A model generated the notes under the pieces. That model was not told the origin of the DNA. It ran no database searches and saw nothing but the letters and a program-made list of their open reading frames with translations. This document shows positions 40,033 through 48,445 of a stretch of DNA of 64,000 nt, in pieces. The translations under genes were made by a program, and so were the position numbers. Within the stretch, counting starts at the first letter, position 1. The number at the start of each line of letters is the position of its first letter. Source of the DNA: Phycisphaerales bacterium (GTDB lineage: Bacteria > Planctomycetota > Phycisphaerae > Phycisphaerales > UBA1924); contig JAVJVK010000004.1 in assembly GCA_040221175.1 (NCBI GenBank), forward strand, positions 480,268 through 544,267. The letters run 5' to 3'.

Positions 40033-40230
40033 TCAACTCGGCGGCATCAACCGTCGCAGCAGGCGTCCATAGTCCACCGAACGGGTGACGACCTCCGCCA
40101 TCGGCTCCTTCACCACGATGTGGTCGCCGTTCACCAGCGTGATCGTGGTATCGGGGTTTTCTTCGATGGTCCGGATAAGCTCCGCATTCAGCACGAACGC
40201 CTTCCCGTTCAGCCTCGTGAGCGCGATCAT
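40033..40230 (-). CDS. flbD: Flagellar protein FlbD (SwrD-type)
   Basis: A 65-residue protein of the FlbD family found between flgE and motA in many bacteria. In Bacillus the homologue SwrD raises motor torque. The family core is clear: MIALTRLNGKAFVLNAELIR, then IEENPDTTITLVNGDHIVVK. It sits 24 bases after flgE and 117 bases before motA. This name must not be confused with the Caulobacter transcription factor FlbD. Confidence 0.93.
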   Translation of the reverse strand: MIALTRLNGKAFVLNAELIRTIEENPDTTITLVNGDHIVVKEPMAEVVTRSVDYGRLLRRLMPPS

Positions 40231-40254
40231 GACGCCGACCTCCCCGCTATCACG

Positions 40255-42015
40255 TCATCGCCCGAGCACGACCAGCTGCTGGAGCAGTTCGTCCGTCGTT
40301 CGGATCACGCGGGCGTTGGCCGAGTAGCCCGTCTGTGCCAGAATCAGTCCAATGAACTCGCGGCTCAGGTCGATGTTGGATTCCTCGAGTTGGCCACCAA
40401 GCGTCGCCCCGGTGCCGAATCCACCGGGCTCGGTGATGACAGCATCGCCGCTGTTGGGCCCGCTGCGGAAGAGGTTGTCTCCCGCGTCGGCCAGGCCCTG
40501 CGCGTTGGCAAACGTCGCCAGGGCGATCTGCCCGATCGGACGGCTCAGGCCATTGGTGAACGAACCCGAAATGATCCCATCGGTGCCGATGCCGAACGCG
40601 TTAAGCGTGCCCGCCGGCAGGCCGTCCTGATCATCCACCGCGATGCCCGACTCGCCCTCGCCAACGTCGAGCGCCTGCAGCCGCGAACCATCGCCCTGGA
40701 ACAACAGGTCGAACGCAAGCGGCTGGGCCGCGCCGTTGGCCACGCGATTCAACACCACGCCCACGGGCTCGGCCTGCCGCAGATTCCCATTGGTATCAAA
40801 CTCGATCGTCCCCGTGCCCAGCGCGGTGCCACCGGCCGCCTCATCGCTCTCGACGTAGTAACGCCAGGTCGTCCCCTCGTCGCTCTTGTTCTCCAGCACC
40901 ATCGTCAGATCGGCAAGCACCAGGCTTCCCAGGGAGTCGTACACGAAGAACGGCGTCCGCTGCGATTCGCCATCGGCCTGCCGGGTCGTTTGCGCCGCGA
41001 ACGGGTTACGCCCGGTGGCCAGGCCATCCTCGTCCAGCACGACGAAGTCCCCGGTCTCGATGTCCAGGTCGTTGGCCTCGCCACTGTTTCCCACGATCTG
41101 GATCTGGCCCGTCGCCTCGTCCAGCGTCGCGCCCACGGCGCCGCCTTCTTGTGGTTGAATGCCCAGCGCTGAGTTCAGGAAGTTCAGAAACTCGCCAATC
41201 GTCGTCGCCGCGCCGATCGCCAACTGCGAGATCGGCAGCGTGCGACCTCCCTTCTCGGCCCCGCGAATCTGCACGCCGTCGCCAACCGTCGACGCCTCGC
41301 CCAGTTGCAGCGTCTGCCCCTCGGCAAACATCGCCATCCCGGCGCCTCGCTGGCCAGGGTTCTCCAGTCCAACCAGCGGCGTGTCGACCGTCAGCGGAGC
41401 GCCATCGAGCGACGCGAGCCCCAGGCCGTCGCCGCCGGTCAGAACCGTCCGTGAGCCCTGCTGCGCCACCTCGCCACCCGCATCGAGCACGCCGTCGAAC
41501 CGCACGGTCGACGTCGCTTCGGCCACCGTCATCGAGCCCAGTTCGATCGTGACGTCCTGCAACTGACCGCGCTGCACCTCGAAGCTGTCGTTGATGCCCC
41601 AGCCCTGCACGCGCTCGCCGTTGAGCGTCACCAGCTCGTTGTTCTCGTTCAGCGTGAATGCGCCCGCCCGGCCGTAAAATCGCTCCTCGCCACCCCGCAG
41701 CACGAAGAAGCCGGCGCCATCAATAGCGACATCAGTCGGTACGCCCGTGGGTGAAATCGTCCCGCTGCCCATGTCGCGCTGGATGCCCGCGACCTTCGTG
41801 CCCACGCCCACTTGGTACGGATTGGTCCCGCCCAGATCGGCCGAAGGCTCGCTCCCGATGCTGAACGTTCTGGGGTTCTGATTGGCCTGGTGCATCCGCG
41901 CACTCTTGAAGGCCGTCGTATTAACGTTGGCAATGTTGTTGCCAATGACGTCGAGCCGACGCGTCTCGACGTTCAGCCCGCTCAGGCTGGAAAACAGGGC
42001 CGTGGTCGAAGCCAT
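40255..42015 (-). CDS. flgE: Flagellar hook protein FlgE
   Basis: Structural subunit of the hook. The N-terminal rod-like segment is FSSLSGLNVETRRLDVIGNN, then IANVNTTAFKSARM. Outer domains fill the middle, and the C-terminal helix is DLSREFIGLILAQTGYSANA, then RVIRTTDELLQQLVVL. At 586 residues it is longer than E. coli FlgE (402) because of extra surface domains between about 150 and 420. Exported without a signal peptide by the flagellar apparatus, with FlgD as cap and FliK as length ruler, both encoded just upstream. Confidence 0.96.
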   Translation of the reverse strand: MASTTALFSSLSGLNVETRRLDVIGNNIANVNTTAFKSARMHQANQNPRTFSIGSEPSADLGGTNPYQVGVGTKVAGIQRDMGSGTISPTGVPTDVAIDGAGFFVLRGGEERFYGRAGAFTLNENNELVTLNGERVQGWGINDSFEVQRGQLQDVTIELGSMTVAEATSTVRFDGVLDAGGEVAQQGSRTVLTGGDGLGLASLDGAPLTVDTPLVGLENPGQRGAGMAMFAEGQTLQLGEASTVGDGVQIRGAEKGGRTLPISQLAIGAATTIGEFLNFLNSALGIQPQEGGAVGATLDEATGQIQIVGNSGEANDLDIETGDFVVLDEDGLATGRNPFAAQTTRQADGESQRTPFFVYDSLGSLVLADLTMVLENKSDEGTTWRYYVESDEAAGGTALGTGTIEFDTNGNLRQAEPVGVVLNRVANGAAQPLAFDLLFQGDGSRLQALDVGEGESGIAVDDQDGLPAGTLNAFGIGTDGIISGSFTNGLSRPIGQIALATFANAQGLADAGDNLFRSGPNSGDAVITEPGGFGTGATLGGQLEESNIDLSREFIGLILAQTGYSANARVIRTTDELLQQLVVLGR

Positions 42016-42054
42016 GGGTCACGTTCCTTCAAGTCCACGCACGAAGCGCAGAGT

Positions 42055-42501
42055 TCAAACCTGTTGCAAAGGTGCGCCCGAAGGCGCCAATTGGCGGAGC
42101 AGAACACTGCCATCCGGGCCGGCCTCGCCCGTCGGGCCAGCCGACAAGACCACGTCGACATCGGTCATCAAGGCGCTCTCTGCCGGCGTGCTCTCCAGAG
42201 CCGTCCGGCTCTCGACATCGAGCTTGATCACCATGCCGTCGATCAACACGGCCGCAGTCGACGCGCCCTGCGCCTCGGCCACGTCCGCCGCATGTGACAG
42301 ACGCCGTAACTGGTCGGCACTGAGATCGACGCCCAACTCCGGACCCGACACGACGGCGCGCCCGCCTTCGAGATCGCCCTCCCGGGCCGCCTCCAATGCC
42401 GCATGGAATCCTTCGTCGGGCGCCTTGTCAGCGCCACCAAGCCCGAGCAGCCTCGAGCCCAGCCCCACCAGGCTCAGCAGGTCGAGCGGCGTGCCGGTCA
42501 C
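42055..42501 (-). CDS. Flagellar operon protein between flgD and flgE (TIGR02530-like)
   Basis: A 148-residue protein whose start overlaps the flgD stop as ATGA. The central part DLSADQLRRLSHAADVAEAQ, followed by GASTAAVLIDGMVIKLDVES and RTALES, resembles the pattern of the uncharacterised flagellar operon family known in Firmicutes as TIGR02530, which also sits between flgD and flgE. In that family an LS-x-x-DL helix is followed by a strand ending in a T-x-I-T turn. Similarity is from memory of the family pattern, so the call is tentative. No signal peptide; possibly exported or a hook-assembly helper. Confidence 0.6.
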   Translation of the reverse strand: MTGTPLDLLSLVGLGSRLLGLGGADKAPDEGFHAALEAAREGDLEGGRAVVSGPELGVDLSADQLRRLSHAADVAEAQGASTAAVLIDGMVIKLDVESRTALESTPAESALMTDVDVVLSAGPTGEAGPDGSVLLRQLAPSGAPLQQV

Positions 42502-42920
42502 GGGAGCAGCTCCGCATACTCACCTACGCCGGTCAGCCGATCGAGCGACAGTGTGGAGCCATCCTGGAGCAACAGCGTCGGCGCTCCATCGCGCGTGCGC
42601 ACCGCCCCCACGGTTCCCACGATCGACTCGCCGGCTTCGGTAACACCCTCGACGCGTCGGCCCACCAGCGACGTCGCGCTGGCCAGCCGGTTGTCGGCCA
42701 CCAGCGATTCCAGCTTCTCGGTCAGCTTCAGGTCGCTCTCGATCGAACGCACGCTCGAAAGCTGCTGCACGAGCGCATTGGTGTCATTGGGAGCCAGCGG
42801 GTCCTGCGACTGCAACTCGGCCAGGATGATTCCGAGGAATTCCTGGGAGTCCAGTTCACCCATTCGATTCGTCTGGCTGGCGCCCGAGGCAAGCCCCGGG
42901 TTGGCGGAAATCGCGCTCAT
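42498..42920 (-). CDS. flgD: Flagellar hook cap protein FlgD
   Basis: Scaffold for hook polymerisation. The conserved N-terminal part is LDSQEFLGIILAELQSQDPL, then APNDTNALVQQLSSVRSIES. The C-terminal part is only about 45 residues (ATSLVGRRVEGVTEAGESIV), so at 140 residues this is a short FlgD lacking the Tudor/Fn3 domains of E. coli FlgD (231). I start at ATG 42920 with GGAG eight bases upstream; an in-frame TTG at 42944 is less likely. Confidence 0.92.
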   Translation of the reverse strand: MSAISANPGLASGASQTNRMGELDSQEFLGIILAELQSQDPLAPNDTNALVQQLSSVRSIESDLKLTEKLESLVADNRLASATSLVGRRVEGVTEAGESIVGTVGAVRTRDGAPTLLLQDGSTLSLDRLTGVGEYAELLP

Positions 42921-42957
42921 CGGACGTACTCCGGACTCGCGCAAGGAAGCGCCATGC

Positions 42958-44121
42958 TCATGCGATGGCGTTCAACCTCACCGTTCCCAACGATCGCCAG
43001 GGCTCCGCCCCGACGGCCGCGAGTTCGTCATCCTCTCGCGCCGCTCCGCGTCGCGATCCGCCATCCGCCCCATCGCCATCGGACGCGCCTCGCCCGTCGC
43101 GATCGCCAGCAAACGCGTGGCCATCCTGGCCCCCGTCGGCTCCGCCATCCTCGTGCATCGCAAGCCGCGTACCAGCCTGCGCCGGCTCCTCAACCAGCCG
43201 TACCTCGATGCGCTCAACCGTGAGCCCGCGAGACTCAAGTTGCTGCCGCAGCGCGTCTCGCGAGCCTTCCAGCATCCGCTTCGCCTCAACGTGACGCGCT
43301 TCGAACGTCGCCGTCACCTGGTTCTGCTCAACCCGCACGCGCACGCTCAACTGCCCCAGGCTCTCCGGGCGCAGCCGCAGCGTCACCTCGCCCTGGCCCG
43401 AGCGCAATGCCTGCGCCAGACCCCGGCCGACCTGTGCCTGGAACGCCTTCTCAAAGCGCAGCGATTGATCCGCCCGCTGGGCCACCGGCGCCTGGGCTCG
43501 CCCGCGGGCCGCACCACCCTGCGGCCCGCGGGCAGCATCCACGGCGGGCGCCTGGGCCCCGGTTACGTTCACACGACCCGCCGTCGTGGCGCCAACCGAC
43601 TGCACCGACGCCACGGCAACGGCTGCCGACGACGGCGGCCGCGCCTGCGTCGCCGAGGACTCGTTACCCGCTCGACCCTCACCCATGCCCCGGGGCTCGG
43701 CATTGGTGCCCTGCCCGGACACGGCCGCACGTTCCTGACCGGCAGCATGGCTTACCGGCTCACCCCGTGTCGCTGGTGCAGCAACTTCTTCCGGGGCCGG
43801 TGCGGGCCGTGCCGATTGCTGCCGGGCGTCCGCGGCCAGTCGTTCGAGCCCGACGCGCGATTCCTGCGCTCCCGGCCTCGCGCCCTGCGCATGCTCGCGC
43901 CGATCCTGCCGACCTTCACGCGCGTCCTGCGCAATCCACTCGGCCGCCGAGTCGTTGCGGACCTCCCCGCGCACGATCCCCGCTTCACCCCCCTGGAACG
44001 CCCCCAGCAGCATGCCAAATGCCGCCGCATCGGCCTGCACGCGTACCTCACGCTCGCGAGGAGCCTGATTCCGTGCGTCGCCCTCAGGAGGCTTCGGGCT
44101 GAGTTGGACCTGCTGCTGCAT
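42958..44121 (-). CDS. fliK: Flagellar hook-length control protein FliK
   Basis: Measures hook length and triggers the FlhB switch. Residues 1-255 are low-complexity, rich in Ala/Gln/Gly/Arg, as expected of the ruler. The conserved C-terminal domain is at about 258-345 with VTLRLRPESLGQLSVRVRVE, then VTATFEARHVEAKRMLEGSR and LRQQLESRGLTVERIEVRL. Length 387 (E. coli 405). Its start lies 38 bases inside the end of the upstream MotE-like gene, the largest overlap in the cluster. Confidence 0.9.
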   Translation of the reverse strand: MQQQVQLSPKPPEGDARNQAPREREVRVQADAAAFGMLLGAFQGGEAGIVRGEVRNDSAAEWIAQDAREGRQDRREHAQGARPGAQESRVGLERLAADARQQSARPAPAPEEVAAPATRGEPVSHAAGQERAAVSGQGTNAEPRGMGEGRAGNESSATQARPPSSAAVAVASVQSVGATTAGRVNVTGAQAPAVDAARGPQGGAARGRAQAPVAQRADQSLRFEKAFQAQVGRGLAQALRSGQGEVTLRLRPESLGQLSVRVRVEQNQVTATFEARHVEAKRMLEGSRDALRQQLESRGLTVERIEVRLVEEPAQAGTRLAMHEDGGADGGQDGHAFAGDRDGRGASDGDGADGGSRRGAAREDDELAAVGAEPWRSLGTVRLNAIA

Positions 44122-44839
44122 CGGCGACCTCCGGCGTCACGCCGTCCGTTCGCAGACGCTCCAGCAAAATCGCGGCCAACGACGCGTCGTTCTTCTCGAA
44201 CTCGGCCAGAACCTTGTTCCGCTGCCGATCATCCATCGCCCGCAGGTACTCCACCACGATCGCCCGCCCGTCCAGTTCTCCTTCCACCGGCTCGGCCTGT
44301 CCGTCCCACATGGCCATAAGCACGTTGTGCGCCGACGGAGCCCGCAGGCCCTGCAGCGTGTCCACCGCGGTCCGGAACTGCTCCTGGCCGAGCAGATTAT
44401 CCCGCTCGGCGATGCGGGCCTCGAAAGCCGCACGCTGCATCTCGATGGCCTCGGCCAGCCGATCGGTTTCCTGGCGCTCGCGAGCAAGCAGGTTTCGCAG
44501 GTCCTCCAGTTCGCGCATCGCGCGGGTCATGCGCTGGTCGGCAGCCATCGTCGCCTCCTGTTGGAGCCGCACGAGTTCCTCCGCAGTCATGGGCGAGGTC
44601 ATCAGCGTTTCCACCCGATCGCGCAGTTGCTGTACCTCTTGCTGTCTGGCCTGCTCCTCCGCGGCTTCCGCAGCAAGGCGTGCTTCCCGCCCCTCGGGAG
44701 TCTCCGCGAGCATCTCCTTGAGCGCATCCACCCGCTCACGGTCCAGCCGCCCCGTCGCTGAGAGCCAGCCCACGACGCCGCCCAATGCCACGAGATTCGC
44801 CAGCGCCATGACCGACACGATCGTCCAGAGATTCCGCAT
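44084..44839 (-). CDS. MotE-like membrane-anchored coiled-coil protein
   Basis: A 251-residue protein with one N-terminal helix (about 5-29, WTIVSVMALANLVALGGVVG), a long coiled coil (about 33-165, rich in Glu/Arg/Gln) and a C-terminal helical pair, VEYLRAMDDRQRNKVLAEFE then KNDASLAAILLERLR. The last segment fits the MgtE-N/FliG-like tail of MotE/FlbB proteins, which help assemble or scaffold the motor in other bacteria. The gene lies between fliJ and fliK, a frequent place for MotE. Identity is inferred from layout and position. Confidence 0.65.
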   Translation of the reverse strand: MRNLWTIVSVMALANLVALGGVVGWLSATGRLDRERVDALKEMLAETPEGREARLAAEAAEEQARQQEVQQLRDRVETLMTSPMTAEELVRLQQEATMAADQRMTRAMRELEDLRNLLARERQETDRLAEAIEMQRAAFEARIAERDNLLGQEQFRTAVDTLQGLRAPSAHNVLMAMWDGQAEPVEGELDGRAIVVEYLRAMDDRQRNKVLAEFEKNDASLAAILLERLRTDGVTPEVADAAAGPTQPEAS

Positions 44840-44842
44840 CTG

Positions 44843-45301
44843 CTATCCCTCCGCCGTATCCGCGTGCCCGCGTCGCATCACCGACAGGTCGTCCTGTTCC
44901 AGCCGCTCGGCCTTCTCCAGTTCTGCCAACCACGCCTTGTACCGTCGCTCCCGCAGCCGCTCGATTGCTTCACGATGCACCGCTGCCTCGCGTAGCAATG
45001 CTTGCGCCCGATCGACCCGCTTCTGAACCCCGGCCAGCTTCAACGCCAGGGCGCGTGCCTTGCGATCCGAACCCAACTCGCCCGCCACGTGCTCACGCAA
45101 CGATCGAACCGACACGCGACCAACCATCAGCCCACGCGTTACTTCGCGTTCGGCCTCCACGGCCTCACGAAGCGAGTCCATCTGAGCTTCGATCTCGCTC
45201 CGCTCACGCTGCACCTGCGCCAGCAGAGCCTGCGCGTTGCGCTCGGCACGCCGCCGCTGCTCCAGCACCGCTTGCAACTCGAACACGAACCGTCGAGCCA
45301 C
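44843..45301 (-). CDS. fliJ: Flagellar export chaperone FliJ
   Basis: A 152-residue antiparallel coiled-coil protein that links the FliI ATPase ring to FlhA. It starts with GTG and reads ARRFVFELQAVLEQRRRAER at the N-terminus, the usual FliJ opening, then a continuous helical Glu/Arg/Leu-rich chain. FliJ is weakly conserved, but size, composition and its place directly after fliI (three-base gap) make the call secure. Confidence 0.88.
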   Translation of the reverse strand: MARRFVFELQAVLEQRRRAERNAQALLAQVQRERSEIEAQMDSLREAVEAEREVTRGLMVGRVSVRSLREHVAGELGSDRKARALALKLAGVQKRVDRAQALLREAAVHREAIERLRERRYKAWLAELEKAERLEQDDLSVMRRGHADTAEG

Positions 45302-45304
45302 CGA

Positions 45305-46660
45305 TCACCCTCCCTCGCCCAGCCGCTCGGAGATCTCACGCCCCAGCGCAAGCAAACGCGCGCACGCGTCCTCGAACCCGATCGCATCACCGGTCGACTG
45401 GCGCAGCAAGCCATCGATCGCGGGCATGAACTCGATCGCCGCGTCGGTCTCCTTGCTCGACCCCTTGGCGTACGCGCCGATCCGGATCAGATCCTCGGAC
45501 TTTGAATAGGCCGCCAGCAGCCGGACCACCGACTCACGTGCCCTCGCATGCGCATCGTCCATGAGCCTGCTCGCCAGCCGACTGACCGACCCAAGCACAT
45601 CGACGGCCGGATAGTGCCCACGCGTGGCCAACTCGCGGGACAGCAATACGTGGCCATCGAGCACGCCGCGCACCGCATCCGACACCGGCTCGTTAAAGTC
45701 GTCGCCCTCGACCAGCACCGTATACAGGCCCGTGATCGAGCCCACGCGTCCGCCGCCCAGCTCGACCGCGCCCGCGCGCTCCAGCATCGCGGCCATGTTC
45801 GCAAATACGCCTGGCGTGTAGCCCCGGCTGGTCGGCGGCTCGCCCGCGGCCAGACCGATCTGCCGCAGGGCGTGCGCGTACCGGGTCAGCGAATCCATCA
45901 CCAGCAGCACGCTGTGCCCCAGATCCCGAAAGTGCTCGGCAATGGCGCAGGCCGACCGCGCCGCCCGCGCGCGCACCAGCGGCGATTCGTCGGCCGTCGC
46001 GCACACCACGATGCTCCGCGCGAGCCCGCGCTCTCCCAACGCGTCTTCCACGAACTCGCGCACCTCGCGGCCACGCTCGCCGATCATGGCAACCACGACG
46101 ATTTCCGCGTCGGTCTGCCTGGTAATCTGCCCGAGCAGCGTGCTCTTGCCAACCCCCGGGCCCGCGAAGATCCCCATGCGTTGCCCGCGACCGATCGGCG
46201 TCATCAGATCGATCGAACGCACCCCCGTACGCAGCGGCAGCTTGATCGGCTCGCGCGCCATCGGACCCACACGCATCGGATCCAGCGGCGCCCACCCGTG
46301 CTCACGCGGTGCCGGCAAGCCGTCCAGCGGCCGACCCATCGCGTCCACCACGCGCCCCAGAAGGCCCGGACCGACTGCCATGCTGGCCCACGCCTGCAAC
46401 CCCTCGACGACGTCGCCAGAGCGGATGCCCTCGCCACGCCCCATCAGCATCACGATCGCGCGCTCATCGGCCAGGCCCACGATCTCGCCGAGCTGCTCCC
46501 CACCGCCGGCCAGCGAGGACCGCACCCGCACGACCGATCCCACCGGCATTGCCAGACCGCTCACGAGCAGCGTCGAGCCGCGCAGCGCCGAAACACGCCC
46601 CGCGACGCCCATCGGGATCGTCGCATCGAGCGCCACGCCAGCCCGCTCCAGCACGCTCAT
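45305..46660 (-). CDS. fliI: Flagellum-specific ATPase FliI
   Basis: Hexameric ATPase that prepares substrates for export, related to F1 beta. Walker A is at residues 167-174 (AGPGVGKSTLLGQI). Other marks are GERGREVREFVEDALGE, VLLVMDSLTRYAHALRQIGL (Walker B) and AAGEPPTSRGYTPGVFANMA. Length 451 agrees with E. coli FliI (457). The ATG overlaps the fliH stop as ATGA. Confidence 0.96.
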   Translation of the reverse strand: MSVLERAGVALDATIPMGVAGRVSALRGSTLLVSGLAMPVGSVVRVRSSLAGGGEQLGEIVGLADERAIVMLMGRGEGIRSGDVVEGLQAWASMAVGPGLLGRVVDAMGRPLDGLPAPREHGWAPLDPMRVGPMAREPIKLPLRTGVRSIDLMTPIGRGQRMGIFAGPGVGKSTLLGQITRQTDAEIVVVAMIGERGREVREFVEDALGERGLARSIVVCATADESPLVRARAARSACAIAEHFRDLGHSVLLVMDSLTRYAHALRQIGLAAGEPPTSRGYTPGVFANMAAMLERAGAVELGGGRVGSITGLYTVLVEGDDFNEPVSDAVRGVLDGHVLLSRELATRGHYPAVDVLGSVSRLASRLMDDAHARARESVVRLLAAYSKSEDLIRIGAYAKGSSKETDAAIEFMPAIDGLLRQSTGDAIGFEDACARLLALGREISERLGEGG

Positions 46661-47361
46661 GCCTCTTCGCCCGGCAGCAGCGCTTCCACGATCCGCTCGA
46701 GCTGGGTCTCAATCGTCCCATCGATGCGCGACGCATCGGCCTCGACGATCACCGAACCGTGCGACAGCGACTCATCCTCCACCACCGAGGAACTCGCATT
46801 CTCGGCCAGCAGGCTCGCCAGCTCGGGCATCGCCTCCCGCACGGCCTGCGCGTCGACCGGCGAGACGCGTACCCGCACCCGGCTCGGCCGCATCGCCAGT
46901 TCGAGCGCCTCGCGAAGCTGGAGGACCGCAGCGTCCTCATCCACGTCGATCGTTCGTTTGGCAACCCGCTCGCCCAGCCGGACGGCAAGCGCTACGACGC
47001 CCCGCTCGCCCTCGGTATGCAACGCATCGCGCCGCGCCTGAAAGTCCGTCAATGCGCTCCGCCAGGCGGCTTGGAGCGCCTTGATCGCGTCAGCTTCCGC
47101 CGCCAGGGCCTCGGCACGCCCTTGCTCCATGCCGGCCTGCCGACCTTCGGCAATGCCCTTTTCCAGGCCCTCGGCATGCCCGCGTTGCTCGGCCCCTTCA
47201 AGAAGCCGATCGCGCTCGGCCCGGGCTTCGGCCACGATCCGATCGGCCTCCTGCCGTGCACGCTCCATCATCGCCTCGCCCTGGCGGGCCAGGTCGCCCA
47301 GGTCGAGCACCACCGCGTCGCGCGCCAGCGATGCCGCGTCGGCTCGCCGGATCATCGGCAT
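46657..47361 (-). CDS. fliH: Flagellar assembly protein FliH
   Basis: Stator-like regulator of FliI. The 234-residue chain has the Gly/Ala-rich helical stretch typical of FliH (HAEGLEKGIAEGRQAGMEQG, with repeated GxxxG spacing) at about 61-85 and a C-terminal V-ATPase-E-like domain (VALAVRLGERVAKRTIDVDE, then GSVIVEADASRIDGTIETQL). It overlaps fliI by four bases and follows fliG by 22 bases. Confidence 0.92.
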   Translation of the reverse strand: MPMIRRADAASLARDAVVLDLGDLARQGEAMMERARQEADRIVAEARAERDRLLEGAEQRGHAEGLEKGIAEGRQAGMEQGRAEALAAEADAIKALQAAWRSALTDFQARRDALHTEGERGVVALAVRLGERVAKRTIDVDEDAAVLQLREALELAMRPSRVRVRVSPVDAQAVREAMPELASLLAENASSSVVEDESLSHGSVIVEADASRIDGTIETQLERIVEALLPGEEA

Positions 47362-47383
47362 GACATCGCTCCACCATCCACGG

Positions 47384-48421
47384 TCACACCACCAGCTCGG
47401 TGTCGCCGCGACCCTGGATCATCACGTCGCCCGACTCTTCCAGCCTGCGCACGATATCGACGATGCGCTGCTGCGCAGTTTCCACGTCGCTGATGCGCAC
47501 CGGGCCCATGAACTCCATGTCTTCCTTGATCAGCTCTGCTGCCCGGGCCGACATGTTGCTGAAGATCTTCTGCTGCAACTCCTCCGAGGCGGTCTTGAGC
47601 GCCAGGCCAAGCTCGTCGTTGTCGACCTCCTTCAGCACGGCCTGGATGCCCTTGTCGTTCACCAGCAGGATGTCCTCGAATACGAACATCAGGCGCCGGA
47701 TCTGCTCGACCAGGTCCGGGTCCTCCGACTCGAGGCCCTCCATGATCGCCTTCTCCGTCGAGCGATCCGCCAGGTTGAGCATCTCGGCCACCGTGGGGAC
47801 ACCGCCGCTTTTCTCCATGTTTTGCATCAACATGTTGCTCAGGCGACTCTCCAGCCCCCGCTCGACCTCGCGGATCACCTCCGGGTTGGTCTGCTCCATG
47901 TTCGCGATGCGCTTGATCACCTCGATTTGCTTCTGCATCGGCAGCCCGACCAGGATCTCCGCCGCCTTGTGATGGCTCAGGTGGCACAGGATCAACGCGA
48001 TCGTCTGCGGGTGCTCATCCTGGATAAACGTCAGCAGGTTCTCGCTCTCGGCGCGTTGCAGGAAGCTGAACGGCGTCTTCTGCACTTGCGTCTGGATCTG
48101 CGACAGAACCTTGTTGGCCTGCTCCGGATCCAGTGAGTTCAGCAGCACCTCCTTCGCAAAGTCGAGGTTGCCTTCGCCGGCAAACTCGTTCGCCACGGTC
48201 AGGTCGTAGAACTCCTTGACCACGGCTTCCTGCAACTTGCTGGGCACCCGCCCCAGGCTGGCCAGTTCCCTGGTCACTTCCTCAACCGTCTCGGGCGACA
48301 TCGCCTTCAGCACCACCGCCGCCCGCTCGGTGCCAACTGCCAGCAACAGGATGGCCGACTTGGTCGCGCCATCCAGATCAATGGGGTTCGTCGGCAGCTT
48401 CTCGTGCGGCTTGCGAGGCAC
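47384..48421 (-). CDS. fliG: Flagellar motor switch protein FliG
   Basis: Rotor protein that contacts the stator. It begins with GTG. Segments in order: ATKSAILLLAVGTERAAVVL, FLQRAESENLLTFIQDEHPQ (with TIALILCHL), the EHPQT motif, GVPTVAEMLNLADRSTEKAI (middle domain and hinge) and the torque helix region RRLMFVFEDILLVNDKGIQA, then LKTASEELQQKIFSNMS. Length 345 compares with 331 in E. coli. It lies 24 bases after fliF. Confidence 0.96.
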   Translation of the reverse strand: MPRKPHEKLPTNPIDLDGATKSAILLLAVGTERAAVVLKAMSPETVEEVTRELASLGRVPSKLQEAVVKEFYDLTVANEFAGEGNLDFAKEVLLNSLDPEQANKVLSQIQTQVQKTPFSFLQRAESENLLTFIQDEHPQTIALILCHLSHHKAAEILVGLPMQKQIEVIKRIANMEQTNPEVIREVERGLESRLSNMLMQNMEKSGGVPTVAEMLNLADRSTEKAIMEGLESEDPDLVEQIRRLMFVFEDILLVNDKGIQAVLKEVDNDELGLALKTASEELQQKIFSNMSARAAELIKEDMEFMGPVRISDVETAQQRIVDIVRRLEESGDVMIQGRGDTELVV

Positions 48422-48445
48422 GGCATACTCCAGGCCCGACCGGGC

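Noticed and set aside
40033-40230. Reading FlbD as the Caulobacter-type sigma-54 activator
   Set aside because: At 65 residues it is the unrelated small FlbD/SwrD family; the sigma-54 activator is the gene at 51,601-53,127.
38410-41172. A 920-codon plus-strand reading frame opposite motB, motA, flbD and flgE
   Set aside because: It is a high-GC shadow: composition is His/Arg/Gln-rich, it has no domain, and it runs across four well-identified genes on the other strand.
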